From Candidatus Epulonipiscium fishelsonii (lineage in GTDB: Bacteria > Bacillota > Clostridia > Lachnospirales > Cellulosilyticaceae), in the NCBI GenBank assembly GCA_001983455.1, contig LJDB01000077.1, forward strand, positions 1-34,666: a stretch of 34,666 nucleotides of DNA. The letters are read 5' to 3'. The position numbers were made by a program, and so were the translations under genes. Numbering within the stretch: the stretch's first letter is position 1; each line of letters starts with the position of its first letter. Below the pieces are notes generated by a model that was not told where the DNA came from, made no database searches, and saw nothing but the letters and a program-made list of their open reading frames with translations. Of this stretch, positions 25,362 to 33,706 are shown one piece after another.

Positions 25362-26198
25362 ATGAAACATATTTATTTAAACTTAAAAAGGTTCGACATT
25401 TCTCCAGCAAATGGAGGAGTAAATCGCATTGCTCCAATGAAAGAATGGGCTAAATACATCGTAGATAATACTCAAGAAAACCTTAAACACTATAATAACT
25501 GTGAATTTGTAATGTATATGCCAGAAGCACATTTAATTGGAGCGGTAAACACTTTAAAATCAGGAACTCCACTAGAAATTGGTTGCCAAGGAGTATACAG
25601 AGCGGATACAGCTGTTGGTGGAAACTTTGGAGCATTTACAACAAATAGAACAGCAAATGCTGCAAAAGAAATTGGTTGTAGTAGTGTTATAATTGGTCAT
25701 TGTGAAGAACGTAATGATAAAATGGGTCTTTTAGCAGAGGCTGGAGTTGTTGGAAAAGAGGCTACAAAAGTAGTAAATCGCATTTTGAACCAAGAAATTA
25801 AAGTTGCTGAACAAGCAGGACTTAAAGTGTTATACTGCATTGGTGAAAAAAGTGAAGAACTTGATGTTTGGGATAGTGTTCTTGGAGAACAACTAGAAAT
25901 TGGACTTGATGGAGTAAACAAAAATAATATAGTGATTGCGTACGAACCAATATGGAGCATTGGCCCTGGAAAAACTCCTGCTGGCAAAGATTACATCACT
26001 AAGATTGCTAAATTTGTGAAAGAAAAAACTGGCGGAATAGATATTGTTTATGGTGGTGGATTAAAAGCTGACAATGCCAAAATGTTAGCAAGTATTGATG
26101 AAATTGATGGTGGGCTTATTGCTCTAACAAGATTTAGTGGTGAAATAGGATTTTATCCTGAAGAATACCTTGAAATCATTGCTTTATATCTAAATTAA
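25362..26198 (+). CDS. Triose-phosphate isomerase family protein, divergent
   Basis: This 278-residue protein is a (beta/alpha)8 TIM homologue with the three catalytic positions kept: K9 in LNLKRF, H113 in IIGHCEERND, and E195 in AYEPIWSIGPGKTP. It departs from housekeeping TpiA: the canonical NWKMN, GAFTGE, GHSERR and GGASL motifs read NLKRF, GAFTTN, GHCEERN and LTRFSG. The phosphate loop is YGGGLKADN. It probably isomerises a related phosphorylated ketose/aldose, for example erythrulose phosphate as in EryH/LerI-type enzymes, but this is inference. The ATG at 25362 follows AGAAAGGAAC. A LacI regulator follows 30 bases later. Confidence 0.85.
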   Translation: MKHIYLNLKRFDISPANGGVNRIAPMKEWAKYIVDNTQENLKHYNNCEFVMYMPEAHLIGAVNTLKSGTPLEIGCQGVYRADTAVGGNFGAFTTNRTANAAKEIGCSSVIIGHCEERNDKMGLLAEAGVVGKEATKVVNRILNQEIKVAEQAGLKVLYCIGEKSEELDVWDSVLGEQLEIGLDGVNKNNIVIAYEPIWSIGPGKTPAGKDYITKIAKFVKEKTGGIDIVYGGGLKADNAKMLASIDEIDGGLIALTRFSGEIGFYPEEYLEIIALYLN

Positions 26199-26228
26199 TA
26201 GTTTACCTCCAATAAAGGTGGGTTTTGT

Positions 26229-27257
26229 ATGACTCTTAAAGAGATAGCCAAAAACGTTGGAGTATCTGTAACTACAGTGTCTAGAGTCATTAATAAGAAC
26301 GATACAAAATGTGCATCAAAAGAAGTTAGGGATAGAATATGGGATGTTGTTAGTGCATCTGGATATACCCCAAATAAAGAGGCACAGGCACTAAGACAAA
26401 CTGCTTCGGATACAAAGATAAAAAGCTTTGTTAAAAATAGAAATATCGCCTGTTTTTTTGCTCGCACACCAGATGTTAATAGTGACCCATTTTTTAACTA
26501 TATTTACCGTGCTATAGAAAAGGAAACTTTTAGACTTGGATATTTTATTAAATTTTCATTATCTTTTAATCAGTTAAATAATTCTTCCACTAGAGATTTG
26601 CTTTTAAATAGTGGATTGGACGGACTAATAATCTTAGGTAAATGTGATAATGAACATTTGAAGTATCTATGTGGCAAATTTAAAAATATTATTTATATAG
26701 GCTTGACAGAAGCAGGGGCTTCTATTGATCAGGTTATTTGTGATGGTTATAAAATTGCAAGAACAGCGGTAAATCATTTGTATTTTTTAGGGCATACTAA
26801 GATTGGATATATTGGTGAACAAAGTGCGGAAATTCGTTATAAAGGATTTCAAGATGAATTAACTAGTTTAAAGCTCACTATAAATCCTCTTCATTGCATA
26901 AATTCAGAACTCAGTGCAGAATGTGGATATAAAGCTATGAATAGTTTAATTAAAAAAAATAATTTACCAACAGCAATAGTTTGTTGTAATGATCTAACTG
27001 CAATTGGAGCAATAAAAGCTATTAAAGATGCAAACATTAAAGTTCCTCAAGATATCTCCATAATGGGCATTGATGATATAGAAATGGCATCTTATATAGA
27101 ACCTTCTTTGACTACTATAAGGGTTCCTAAAGAAGAAATGGGTAAGATGGCAGCAAAAGTTTTGTTTGATAAAATAAACAAAGAACACACCTTACCTATT
27201 AAGATTGAATTTCCCTATAAACTTCAAATTAGACAGAGTTGTAAAAATTTAAATTAA
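26229..27257 (+). CDS. LacI-family transcriptional regulator
   Basis: This 342-residue regulator has an N-terminal helix-turn-helix (TLKEIAKNVGVSVTTVSRVINK) with a hinge helix near NKEAQALRQ, and a periplasmic-binding-protein-like effector domain (GLIILG near residue 135, YIGEQSAEIRYKGF near 205, and the C-terminal MGIDDIEMASYIEPSLTTI). It is expected to repress or control the sugar genes on either side and respond to a pathway metabolite. Ribosome binding site: AAAGGTGG. Position within the run transketolase, TIM-like, LarA-like suggests local control. No clear palindromic operator was located. Confidence 0.94.
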   Translation: MTLKEIAKNVGVSVTTVSRVINKNDTKCASKEVRDRIWDVVSASGYTPNKEAQALRQTASDTKIKSFVKNRNIACFFARTPDVNSDPFFNYIYRAIEKETFRLGYFIKFSLSFNQLNNSSTRDLLLNSGLDGLIILGKCDNEHLKYLCGKFKNIIYIGLTEAGASIDQVICDGYKIARTAVNHLYFLGHTKIGYIGEQSAEIRYKGFQDELTSLKLTINPLHCINSELSAECGYKAMNSLIKKNNLPTAIVCCNDLTAIGAIKAIKDANIKVPQDISIMGIDDIEMASYIEPSLTTIRVPKEEMGKMAAKVLFDKINKEHTLPIKIEFPYKLQIRQSCKNLN

Positions 27258-27288
27258 ATATACATTTATAACAGGAGGAAAGCAAAAA

Positions 27289-28779
27289 ATGAAACTTAAT
27301 TTTGAGTACGGAACTGGAACAATGATAGCAGAATTACCTGACACAACGGATGTATTCATTCCTGGTGAAACAGTAAAAGACCCTGATTGTCTTGAACAAT
27401 CTTATGATAATTTATATAAAGCTACTTTAGAAAGTGTTAGAAATCCTATAGGGATGCCTACTCTTACAGAATTAGCAAATCCAGATAGTAAAGTTGTGTT
27501 TGTTGTACCAGACATTGTAAAAGGTGGAAACCAGGCAACTAGTCATAGAAGAATGACAATACGTGTTTGCCTTGATGAATTATATTCAAAAGGTGTAAAA
27601 AAAGAAAACGTTATGATCCTTATTTCTAATGGATTACATTCACGTGCTACTATTCCAGAAATGAGAACTATTTTAGGGGATATATTTGAAGAATTTTATG
27701 CGGATAATAGAATTACTTCTCATGATAGTGAAGACTATGACCATTTAGTATATCTAGGTATTGCTCCAAACGGGGACCCTGTATATATGAACAAATATGT
27801 TTTTGATGCAGATATAGCTATAATGGTTGGTCATACACAAGGTAACCCTTATGGTGGATATTCTGGTGGATATAAACATTCAGCTACTGGTATTACTCAT
27901 TGGAGAAGTATTGCAACACATCATGTACCAAAAGTTATGCACAAAGATGAGTTTGTGCCAGTATCCACAAGCAATACTATGAGAAGTAAATTTGATGTTC
28001 AAAGTATGTTTATGGAAGAAAAAATGGGTAAAAAATTCTTCTGTGTTGATGCGGTGCTTGACACAAAAGCAAGACAAATTGCAATATTTAGTGGATGGGC
28101 AAAAGAAATGCAACCAAAATCTTGGGAAGTTGCTGATAAAAGAACATATGTTCATTGGGCTGAGAAAAAGTATGATGTAGTTGTGTTTGGTATGCCAACA
28201 GGATTCCACTATGGAGATGGTATGGGTACAAACCCAATTCAGTTTATGCAAGCTCTTTCTGCTCAAATTATTAGACATAAACGTGTCTTGAGTGACAAAT
28301 GTGTTTTCATTGTTTCTTCTATATGTGATGGTTGGTTCCATGATGAAATTTGGCCATATGCACAAGAAATATATGAAATGTTCCAAAATGACTCAAATAA
28401 TATTTTACCTGATGTTGATAGATATGGTGAATATTTTGCAACTAATGCAGAATATATAAGAAAATATCGTTTTGCAAATGCTTTCCATCCATTCCATGCA
28501 TTTAGCATGATGAGTTGTGGGCACTTAGCTGAAAAACATACTTCTGCTATATATATGGTTGGAGCTAAAAAACCAGGAATTGCAAGAGGAATGGGATTGA
28601 AAACTAGAGCTACTTTTGAAGAAGCGTTAGAAGATGCTAAGAATAAATATGTTGGAGATAATCCAAATATATTAGCACTACCACTAGCATTTAAAACAGC
28701 GTCTGTTCATTTATGTATGAAAGACCCATCACAAAATAGTCATTCTAGAGATAACGCAACAGGCGGATGTTGTGGTTGA
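27289..28779 (+). CDS. LarA-like (DUF2088) nickel-pincer-type racemase/epimerase
   Basis: This 496-residue protein belongs to the lactate racemase superfamily. Candidate cofactor and catalytic residues are D75 (PDIVKGG), H117 (SNGLHSR), H182 (VGHTQG), K196 (GGYSGGYKHS) and H211/H212. K196 to H212 keeps the spacing between the pincer-linked lysine and nickel-binding histidine of LarA. The usual DLTRP motif is replaced by DIVKG, and the protein is about 70 residues longer than LarA, so a different alpha-hydroxyacid or sugar acid is likely. The C-terminus ends in GGCCG, which is unusual. LarB, LarC and LarE, needed to make the cofactor, are not in the window. Ribosome binding site: CAGGAGGAAAG. 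A strong terminator follows. Confidence 0.85.
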   Translation: MKLNFEYGTGTMIAELPDTTDVFIPGETVKDPDCLEQSYDNLYKATLESVRNPIGMPTLTELANPDSKVVFVVPDIVKGGNQATSHRRMTIRVCLDELYSKGVKKENVMILISNGLHSRATIPEMRTILGDIFEEFYADNRITSHDSEDYDHLVYLGIAPNGDPVYMNKYVFDADIAIMVGHTQGNPYGGYSGGYKHSATGITHWRSIATHHVPKVMHKDEFVPVSTSNTMRSKFDVQSMFMEEKMGKKFFCVDAVLDTKARQIAIFSGWAKEMQPKSWEVADKRTYVHWAEKKYDVVVFGMPTGFHYGDGMGTNPIQFMQALSAQIIRHKRVLSDKCVFIVSSICDGWFHDEIWPYAQEIYEMFQNDSNNILPDVDRYGEYFATNAEYIRKYRFANAFHPFHAFSMMSCGHLAEKHTSAIYMVGAKKPGIARGMGLKTRATFEEALEDAKNKYVGDNPNILALPLAFKTASVHLCMKDPSQNSHSRDNATGGCCG

Positions 28780-28792
28780 TTTTAAAAATATC

Positions 28793-28826
28793 AAAAGAGA
28801 GTAGCGTGAAAGTTACTCTCTTTTTT
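28793..28826 (+). terminator. intrinsic terminator after the LarA-like gene
   Basis: AGAGAGTA and TACTCTCT pair around a loop of about ten bases, followed by six T residues. It closes the sugar block. Confidence 0.92.
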
Positions 28827-28950
28827 GCTGATTGCGGCTTGCATTTATATACATATCAAATAATAGGTTTAAAATTTCCCGATTAGTGGTAAAATATACT
28901 ATATAATATTAATTTTTTGTACTAGTTAATTGCATTAAGATTATTTACAT

Positions 28951-29059
28951 GGTGCTTTAAGGTGAAAATCTAAAGCACCCGCATATTAAACTAACGCAAT
29001 GGGTTAAAATATAAATTATTGTAGGCGAATACAACTCGTCTACACGCAAATATACGAGG
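28951..29059 (+). promoter_or_regulatory. structured aspS leader RNA with possible Shine-Dalgarno switching
   Basis: GGTGCTTTA (28951-28959) pairs perfectly with TAAAGCACC (28971-28979). ACCC (about 28976-28979) can alternatively reach GGGT near 29001. TGTAGGCGA (from 29021) pairs with TCGTCTACA (29036-29044, one wobble). The CTCGT of that second hairpin can instead pair with ACGAG (29054-29058), which overlaps the aspS ribosome binding site. I saw no T-box sequence (no GGGTGG antiterminator core) and no T-run. It does not match a riboswitch class that I recognise. Confidence 0.45.
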
Positions 29060-29067
29060 AGAAAAAC

Positions 29068-30843
29068 ATGAAAAGAACACATTATTGTACAGAAGTTGAT
29101 AACACTATAATTGGCCAACAAATTACCGTTACAGGATGGGTGCAACGTCGTCGTAATCTAGGACAATTGCTATTTGTAACTGTAAGAGATCGTAGTGGAC
29201 TTCTTCAACTAGCTTTTGGAGAACAAACAGATAAAAAAGTATTTGAAATAGCCGAAAAACTAAGGACCGAATTTGTAATTCAAGCAAGTGGAATAGTTCG
29301 TTCACGTGGGGCTGACGTTAACAAATCAATGGCGACAGGTGATATTGAAATAGACGTAACAGAACTTATTATTCTTTCAGAAGCAGAAACAACACCTTTT
29401 GAAATAGTGGAAAATAGTGATGTTAAAGATGATTTAAGATTAAAATATAGATACTTGGATTTAAGAAGACCAGATATGCAAAAGAATTTGATATTAAGAA
29501 GTAAGGTGGCTGGAAGTGTAAGACGTTTTCTTGAACAAAATGGTTTCTTAGAAATCGAAACACCTATGCTTACAAAATCAACTCCAGAAGGAGCAAGAGA
29601 TTACCTAGTGCCTTCACGTATTCATCCAGGGAATTTTTATGCACTACCTCAATCACCTCAAATATTTAAGCAACTATTAATGGTATCAGGGTATGATAGA
29701 TATTTTCAAATTGTAAAATGCTTTAGAGATGAAGATTTAAGAGCAGATAGACAACCTGAATTTACTCAAATAGATATGGAAATGAGTTTTGTTGACCAAG
29801 AAGATGTTATTTCTTTGAATGAAAAACTAGTTCAACATGTATTTAAAGAAACATTAAATGTTGATGTAACTCTTCCTATAAAAAGGCTTCCTTATGCTGA
29901 AGCAATGTCAAGATATGGTTCAGACAAACCAGATATAAGATTTGACTTAGAACTAGTTGAAATTACGACAGAAATGCATCAGTGTGGATTTAGTGTATTT
30001 GAAACTATTATAGAAAATAAAGGGAAAATATGTGCATTAAATGCAAAAGGCATGGGCGAGCTTGGTCGTAAACAAATTGATGCCCTAGTTAAAGTTGGTC
30101 AAGACTATGGAGCAAAAGGAGTTGCATGGCTTCAAATTAAACAAGACGGAAGTGAAAAATCTTCTTTTACTAAGTTTTTACAACCCGATACTATTCAATT
30201 GATTAAAGATAAAACTTCAGCTCAAAATGGCGATTTAATTTTAATCATAGCAGATAAAGCAACTGTAGCTCAAACTGCTCTAGGAGCACTACGCCTTGAA
30301 GTTGCTAAAAGATTAGACTTAATTAATAAAGATGAATTTAAATTTGTATGGGTTACAGACTTCCCTCTTTTAGAGTATGACGAAGAAGCAAACCGCTATG
30401 TTGCTATGCATCATCCATTCACAATGCCAAAAGACGAAGATATTGCTATTATGGAAACTGAACCACAAAATGTTAGGGCAAAAGCATACGATTTGTGTTT
30501 AAATGGTTGTGAACTAGGCGGAGGAAGCATTCGTATATATCAACATGAAGTGCAAGAAAAAATGTTTAAACTTTTAGGATTTGATAAAGAAACAGCTTAT
30601 GAAAGATTTGGATTTTTGTTAAATGCGTTTAAATATGGTGTGCCTCCTCATGGTGGAATTGCTTTTGGATTAGATAGAATGATTATGCTTATGGCAAAAT
30701 GCGATAGTATAAGAGACGTAATTGCATTCCCTAAAGTTAAAGATGCAAGTTGCCCAATGACTGACGCTCCTGATGTTGTTGATAATATTCAATTAAAAGA
30801 ACTAGGTCTTAATATAGTAGCAACTGAAAAAACTAAGGAATAA
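29068..30843 (+). CDS. aspS: Aspartyl-tRNA synthetase
   Basis: This 591-residue class II synthetase is of bacterial length. The N-terminal OB-fold anticodon-binding domain (GWVQRRRNLGQLLFVTVRD) is followed by the catalytic core with motif 1 around FLEIETPMLTKSTPEGARD, motif 2 (CFRDEDLRADRQPEFTQID) and motif 3 (GIAFGLDRMIMLM). The inserted GAD domain spans about residues 280-420. It charges tRNA-Asp; the bacterial type may be discriminating or not. Ribosome binding site: ACGAGGAG. It stands alone here; hisS, its common neighbour, is absent. Confidence 0.97.
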   Translation: MKRTHYCTEVDNTIIGQQITVTGWVQRRRNLGQLLFVTVRDRSGLLQLAFGEQTDKKVFEIAEKLRTEFVIQASGIVRSRGADVNKSMATGDIEIDVTELIILSEAETTPFEIVENSDVKDDLRLKYRYLDLRRPDMQKNLILRSKVAGSVRRFLEQNGFLEIETPMLTKSTPEGARDYLVPSRIHPGNFYALPQSPQIFKQLLMVSGYDRYFQIVKCFRDEDLRADRQPEFTQIDMEMSFVDQEDVISLNEKLVQHVFKETLNVDVTLPIKRLPYAEAMSRYGSDKPDIRFDLELVEITTEMHQCGFSVFETIIENKGKICALNAKGMGELGRKQIDALVKVGQDYGAKGVAWLQIKQDGSEKSSFTKFLQPDTIQLIKDKTSAQNGDLILIIADKATVAQTALGALRLEVAKRLDLINKDEFKFVWVTDFPLLEYDEEANRYVAMHHPFTMPKDEDIAIMETEPQNVRAKAYDLCLNGCELGGGSIRIYQHEVQEKMFKLLGFDKETAYERFGFLLNAFKYGVPPHGGIAFGLDRMIMLMAKCDSIRDVIAFPKVKDASCPMTDAPDVVDNIQLKELGLNIVATEKTKE

Positions 30844-30931
30844 TATTAAAAAGTATATCCTATATAGGGATAATGAGGGTTTTTGTTGTAAAATTAAAGA
30901 TAAAGTACTAGTAATAAAGATATTTTAACTA

Positions 30932-30969
30932 AAAATAGGCTAGAGCAATTATGTTCTAGCCTATTTTTT
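30932..30969 (+). terminator. intrinsic terminator after aspS
   Basis: AATAGGCTAGA pairs with TCTAGCCTATT around a loop of about ten bases, followed by TTTT. It ends 34 bases before the next ATG. Confidence 0.92.
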
Positions 30970-31002
30970 AAATTAGTATATATAGTAAAGAGGAGGAGAA
31001 TT

Positions 31003-32061
31003 ATGATTAAAAATACAATACTAATTTTTATTTTAACTAGTATAATATCTATTCCAATTTATGGCAAAGATACAATTAAAATAAAAACAAATAATAATGA
31101 ACGAATAATACCGTTAAACACCCAAATAATAAAAAAAGAAGGCTGGTTATATTTACCTGTCATTGAATTTGCATCCAAGACAGGTTTAAATATTACTTAT
31201 AACGAACAAACAAAAAGGACAATATTGGCTTATCCAGAGGATATATATAGCAGAATTTTTGAAATATCTCCTAAATTGTCAACCTATTTTGAAGGAGCAG
31301 GAAAAACACCTGATAGCATGACTATTGAAGGAAATAAAATAGAACAAGAATATTCATTTAGACCACCTTTTATTCAGGATGATACTTTATATGCTCCAGT
31401 GGAATTGTTTAACGACATATTTAGAGCTGATATATATGAAATTGATAATAAGCATGATAGCTCTATATCAAATACTGAGTTAGAAATAATTTTTAATTTA
31501 CTTTCTTATATTCCGCCAAATACAGAATATGATGTGTTTGCAAAATTAGAAGATAATTTATATACTTTAGGATTTTATATAACATCATTTCAAGATGAGA
31601 ACGCAACCACTTTTAATCAAAAGTATGACATTGAAAAATTTGAGGATTATGAATATACTTTGAGTAAATCAAATGCTGAAAAACTATATAAAGATTTATT
31701 TGGTGTAGAAACAACTTTTGAAGTAGATACTTCTTTTACTACTAATCAGGAAAGTTATCCTTGGAATTATGTAGAGATGCAAGTTAAAGAGGATGAAATT
31801 ATAATTTATGCTCCTCTTTTAGACGGTCAAAAAGTAGTTAATAATATTTTTAAAGTTGAAAAAGTAACTTCACTAGAGGATGATTTATATCAACTTGAAA
31901 TAAATTTATATAGTAAAGAGGATGATCCAAACAAAGTTCTTTGTTCTTATGTTATTTTGGCTAGTAAGATTGAGGACAAATATATTCCACTTTCAATAAA
32001 TAGTGAAGACAAATCTTATAAAAATCAGAACTTGAGTACATATATCAAGTATAATTTGTAA
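31003..32061 (+). CDS. Secreted protein with copper-amine-oxidase-N-type stalk domain
   Basis: This 352-residue protein has an N-terminal signal peptide (K-containing start, hydrophobic 5-18, likely cleavage near IYGKD). Residues 28-75 resemble a stalk (Cu_amine_oxidN1-like) repeat: IIPLNTQIIKKEGWLYLPV, then EFASKTGLNITYN. A second half-repeat is near residues 117-142 (RPPFIQDDTLYAPVELF). The C-terminal 170 residues are acidic and beta-rich and I do not recognise them. Stalk-domain proteins are common on clostridial surfaces, with varied roles. There is no cysteine lipobox. Ribosome binding site: AGGAGGAG. It is monocistronic between two terminators. Confidence 0.75.
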   Translation: MIKNTILIFILTSIISIPIYGKDTIKIKTNNNERIIPLNTQIIKKEGWLYLPVIEFASKTGLNITYNEQTKRTILAYPEDIYSRIFEISPKLSTYFEGAGKTPDSMTIEGNKIEQEYSFRPPFIQDDTLYAPVELFNDIFRADIYEIDNKHDSSISNTELEIIFNLLSYIPPNTEYDVFAKLEDNLYTLGFYITSFQDENATTFNQKYDIEKFEDYEYTLSKSNAEKLYKDLFGVETTFEVDTSFTTNQESYPWNYVEMQVKEDEIIIYAPLLDGQKVVNNIFKVEKVTSLEDDLYQLEINLYSKEDDPNKVLCSYVILASKIEDKYIPLSINSEDKSYKNQNLSTYIKYNL

Positions 32062-32074
32062 TGATTTTATTCAA

Positions 32075-32110
32075 AATAATAAGAAAAGATAAAGATCTTT
32101 TCTTATTATT
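32075..32110. terminator. perfect 16-bp inverted-repeat terminator
   Basis: AATAATAAGAAAAGAT (32075-32090) pairs perfectly with ATCTTTTCTTATTATT (32095-32110) around AAAG. It is nearly identical in its arms to 13547-13583. It sits between the stalk-domain gene and the convergent small membrane protein, and could serve both. Confidence 0.88.
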
Positions 32111-32152
32111 CATTGAATTAGATCCATCTTATCTGGAATTATATTTATTCTA

Positions 32153-32332
32153 TCAAAGATCAAAGTTATCATCTTTGCTTTTTTTATTTCTATTGTCATA
32201 ATACATATTAAAAATAAGTGCCAAAGCACAACTTGCGTATAAAAATCCGACAAATATTTCGTTTCGCATAAAACTCATAAAGCTGGCAATACATAAAATG
32301 ACTATAATAAAAACTTTAAAATATGTCATCAT
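32153..32332 (-). CDS. Small two-helix membrane protein
   Basis: This 59-residue protein has two hydrophobic segments: residues 4-20 (YFKVFIIVILCIASFMSF) and about 27-45 (VGFLYASCALALIFNMYY). A charged, mainly hydrophilic tail ends NRNKKSKDDNFDL. The start at ATG 32332 is favoured by GGGAGGTG six bases upstream; an in-frame GTG at 32341 overlaps that site. No family is recognised. The clear ribosome binding site and topology support a real gene despite its size. Confidence 0.65.
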   Translation of the reverse strand: MMTYFKVFIIVILCIASFMSFMRNEIFVGFLYASCALALIFNMYYDNRNKKSKDDNFDL

Positions 32333-32601
32333 AATATACACCTCCCACGTACAATAACCCCTTACTAAGCTAAGTAAAAAAATAAACTATCATGAACAAT
32401 AAGTTACATGAATTATGCTCTACTTCATTGTTTTGAATAATAGACATAAACCTCTCTATACTACTCAAAACTACTATTACATATTGTGCCTCTAAATTTT
32501 ATTATTATACATTGTTCTTAAAGTAGTACAATCCCCATAAAATAAATAGTAAGAAAAGAAATAACGAATATATCACGGAACATAGAAAGGGGACAAGATT
32601 T

Positions 32602-33327
32602 ATGTTATCAGCAGGATTAGCGTTTGTCGCAGAAGGATCAGGAGTTGCAATTGGAATGGCTCTCTTTTATTTATTTAGAATAAAAAATCAAAGATTAATA
32701 GGTATGTTATTTGGGAGTACATCAGGCCTTATGATTGCTATGGTGTGTTTTAATATGTTGCCCGAAGCATTTAGTATAAAGAATGATCTTTTTGTATTTA
32801 TAGGAATAGCAATAGGAGTAGGTTTTGGGTTGTCTTTAGGTCAAGTTACAGAATTTTTAAATACAAAATTACATATTTCTGGTGGGAAAAATATGCAAGC
32901 AGGACTAGCTTTGTTGATTGGAATTGCAATTCATGGCATTCCAGAGGGATTTGCCTTGGGTTCTTTTTCAAACGCACCAAGAGAAACACTTATGAATTTT
33001 GCATTAATTATATGTTTGCATAGTATACCAGAGGCAATTGCTTTAGCAATATCTTTTAAACAAGCACAGGCAACAAAAGGTTTTCTTATAGCAGTGCCTA
33101 TGGTTTTAGGTGGAATTATGTCTATTGGAGCTGTTTTGGGATATTTATTAAGTCAAGTTAGTACAGCATTTATAGCAGTATCACTAGGTATGGCGGCAGG
33201 TATTATTTTATATGTTGTTTGTGAAGAACTATTACCAGAGTCAAGACATATATGGAATGGAAGAATGACAACACTGGCGACAATACTAGGTATAATTTTA
33301 GGAATGTTATTGGTAACTTCTCACTAA
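32602..33327 (+). CDS. ZIP-family divalent metal transporter
   Basis: This 241-residue protein has about eight hydrophobic segments. The ZIP metal-binding helices are clear: AIHGIPEGFALG near residue 112 and LHSIPEAIALA near 139, both with the H-x-x-P-E motif, and an early FNMLPEA (near 51). ZIP proteins bring zinc, iron or manganese into the cytoplasm; the metal cannot be told from sequence. The ATG follows AAAGGGGA. A 260-base non-coding gap lies upstream with no clear regulator site (no Fur or Zur box was recognised). Confidence 0.92.
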   Translation: MLSAGLAFVAEGSGVAIGMALFYLFRIKNQRLIGMLFGSTSGLMIAMVCFNMLPEAFSIKNDLFVFIGIAIGVGFGLSLGQVTEFLNTKLHISGGKNMQAGLALLIGIAIHGIPEGFALGSFSNAPRETLMNFALIICLHSIPEAIALAISFKQAQATKGFLIAVPMVLGGIMSIGAVLGYLLSQVSTAFIAVSLGMAAGIILYVVCEELLPESRHIWNGRMTTLATILGIILGMLLVTSH

Positions 33328-33363
33328 TTTACCAAAATTATCAACTTATAAATTTTAATTCAG

Positions 33364-33440
33364 GTGGCATAATAACAATGTAGTACAAAATAATATTTTT
33401 TAATTTAAGTGGCATAATGAGCATGCATTACAAAATAATA
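33364..33440. repeat. two imperfect 32-bp direct repeats
   Basis: The segment at 33364-33395 recurs with about seven changes at 33409-33440. Shared parts are GTGGCATAAT at the left and TACAAAATAATA at the right. The period is 45 bases. The second copy runs into the left arm of the terminator at 33434-33470. Confidence 0.65.
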
Positions 33441-33470
33441 AAAAAGGGCATCTGACCTTTTCTTGTTGTT
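33434..33470 (+). terminator. terminator after the ZIP gene
   Basis: AATAATAAAAAAGG pairs with CCTTTTCTTGTTGTT, with one mismatch and two wobble pairs. It is a variant of the recurring AATAATAAGAAAAG hairpin family. Confidence 0.7.
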
Positions 33471-33526
33471 TTGGATATTTGTATTTACCGTTTTTTTTAC
33501 AATTATATTTTATGAGGTGATTATAA

Positions 33527-33655
33527 ATGGCAAAAAACAAAACTAACAAACCAAAAAAATCAGCTACAAAAACAGCAAAAAATTGTGCAAAAAATGCAGC
33601 TACTGATGTGGTAACAGATAAAATAGCAGATGGTATGCAAAATTGTGCTAAATAG
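33527..33655 (+). CDS. Small basic protein, 42 residues
   Basis: The reading starts ATG 33527, preceded by GAGGTG, and encodes a 42-residue lysine-, alanine- and threonine-rich protein with two cysteines (KNCAKN and QNCAK). The first half is very basic (AKNKTNKPKKSATKTAKN), and the second half (AATDVVTDKIADGMQNCAK) could form an amphipathic helix. It is 51 bases upstream of the DUF1540 gene and likely co-transcribed. No family is recognised. The ribosome binding site and biased composition support coding. Confidence 0.6.
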   Translation: MAKNKTNKPKKSATKTAKNCAKNAATDVVTDKIADGMQNCAK

Positions 33656-33706
33656 TAAATAAATATTATTGTTTGTATGATGAGCCTAAAATAGGAGGTA
33701 TGTATT

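Noticed and set aside
27880..28386. 168-codon minus-strand frame inside the LarA-like gene
   Set aside because: Shadow of a strongly supported gene; no ribosome binding site.
28831..29067. T-box riboswitch before aspS
   Set aside because: No GGGTGG antiterminator core, no specifier loop layout and no terminator before the gene.
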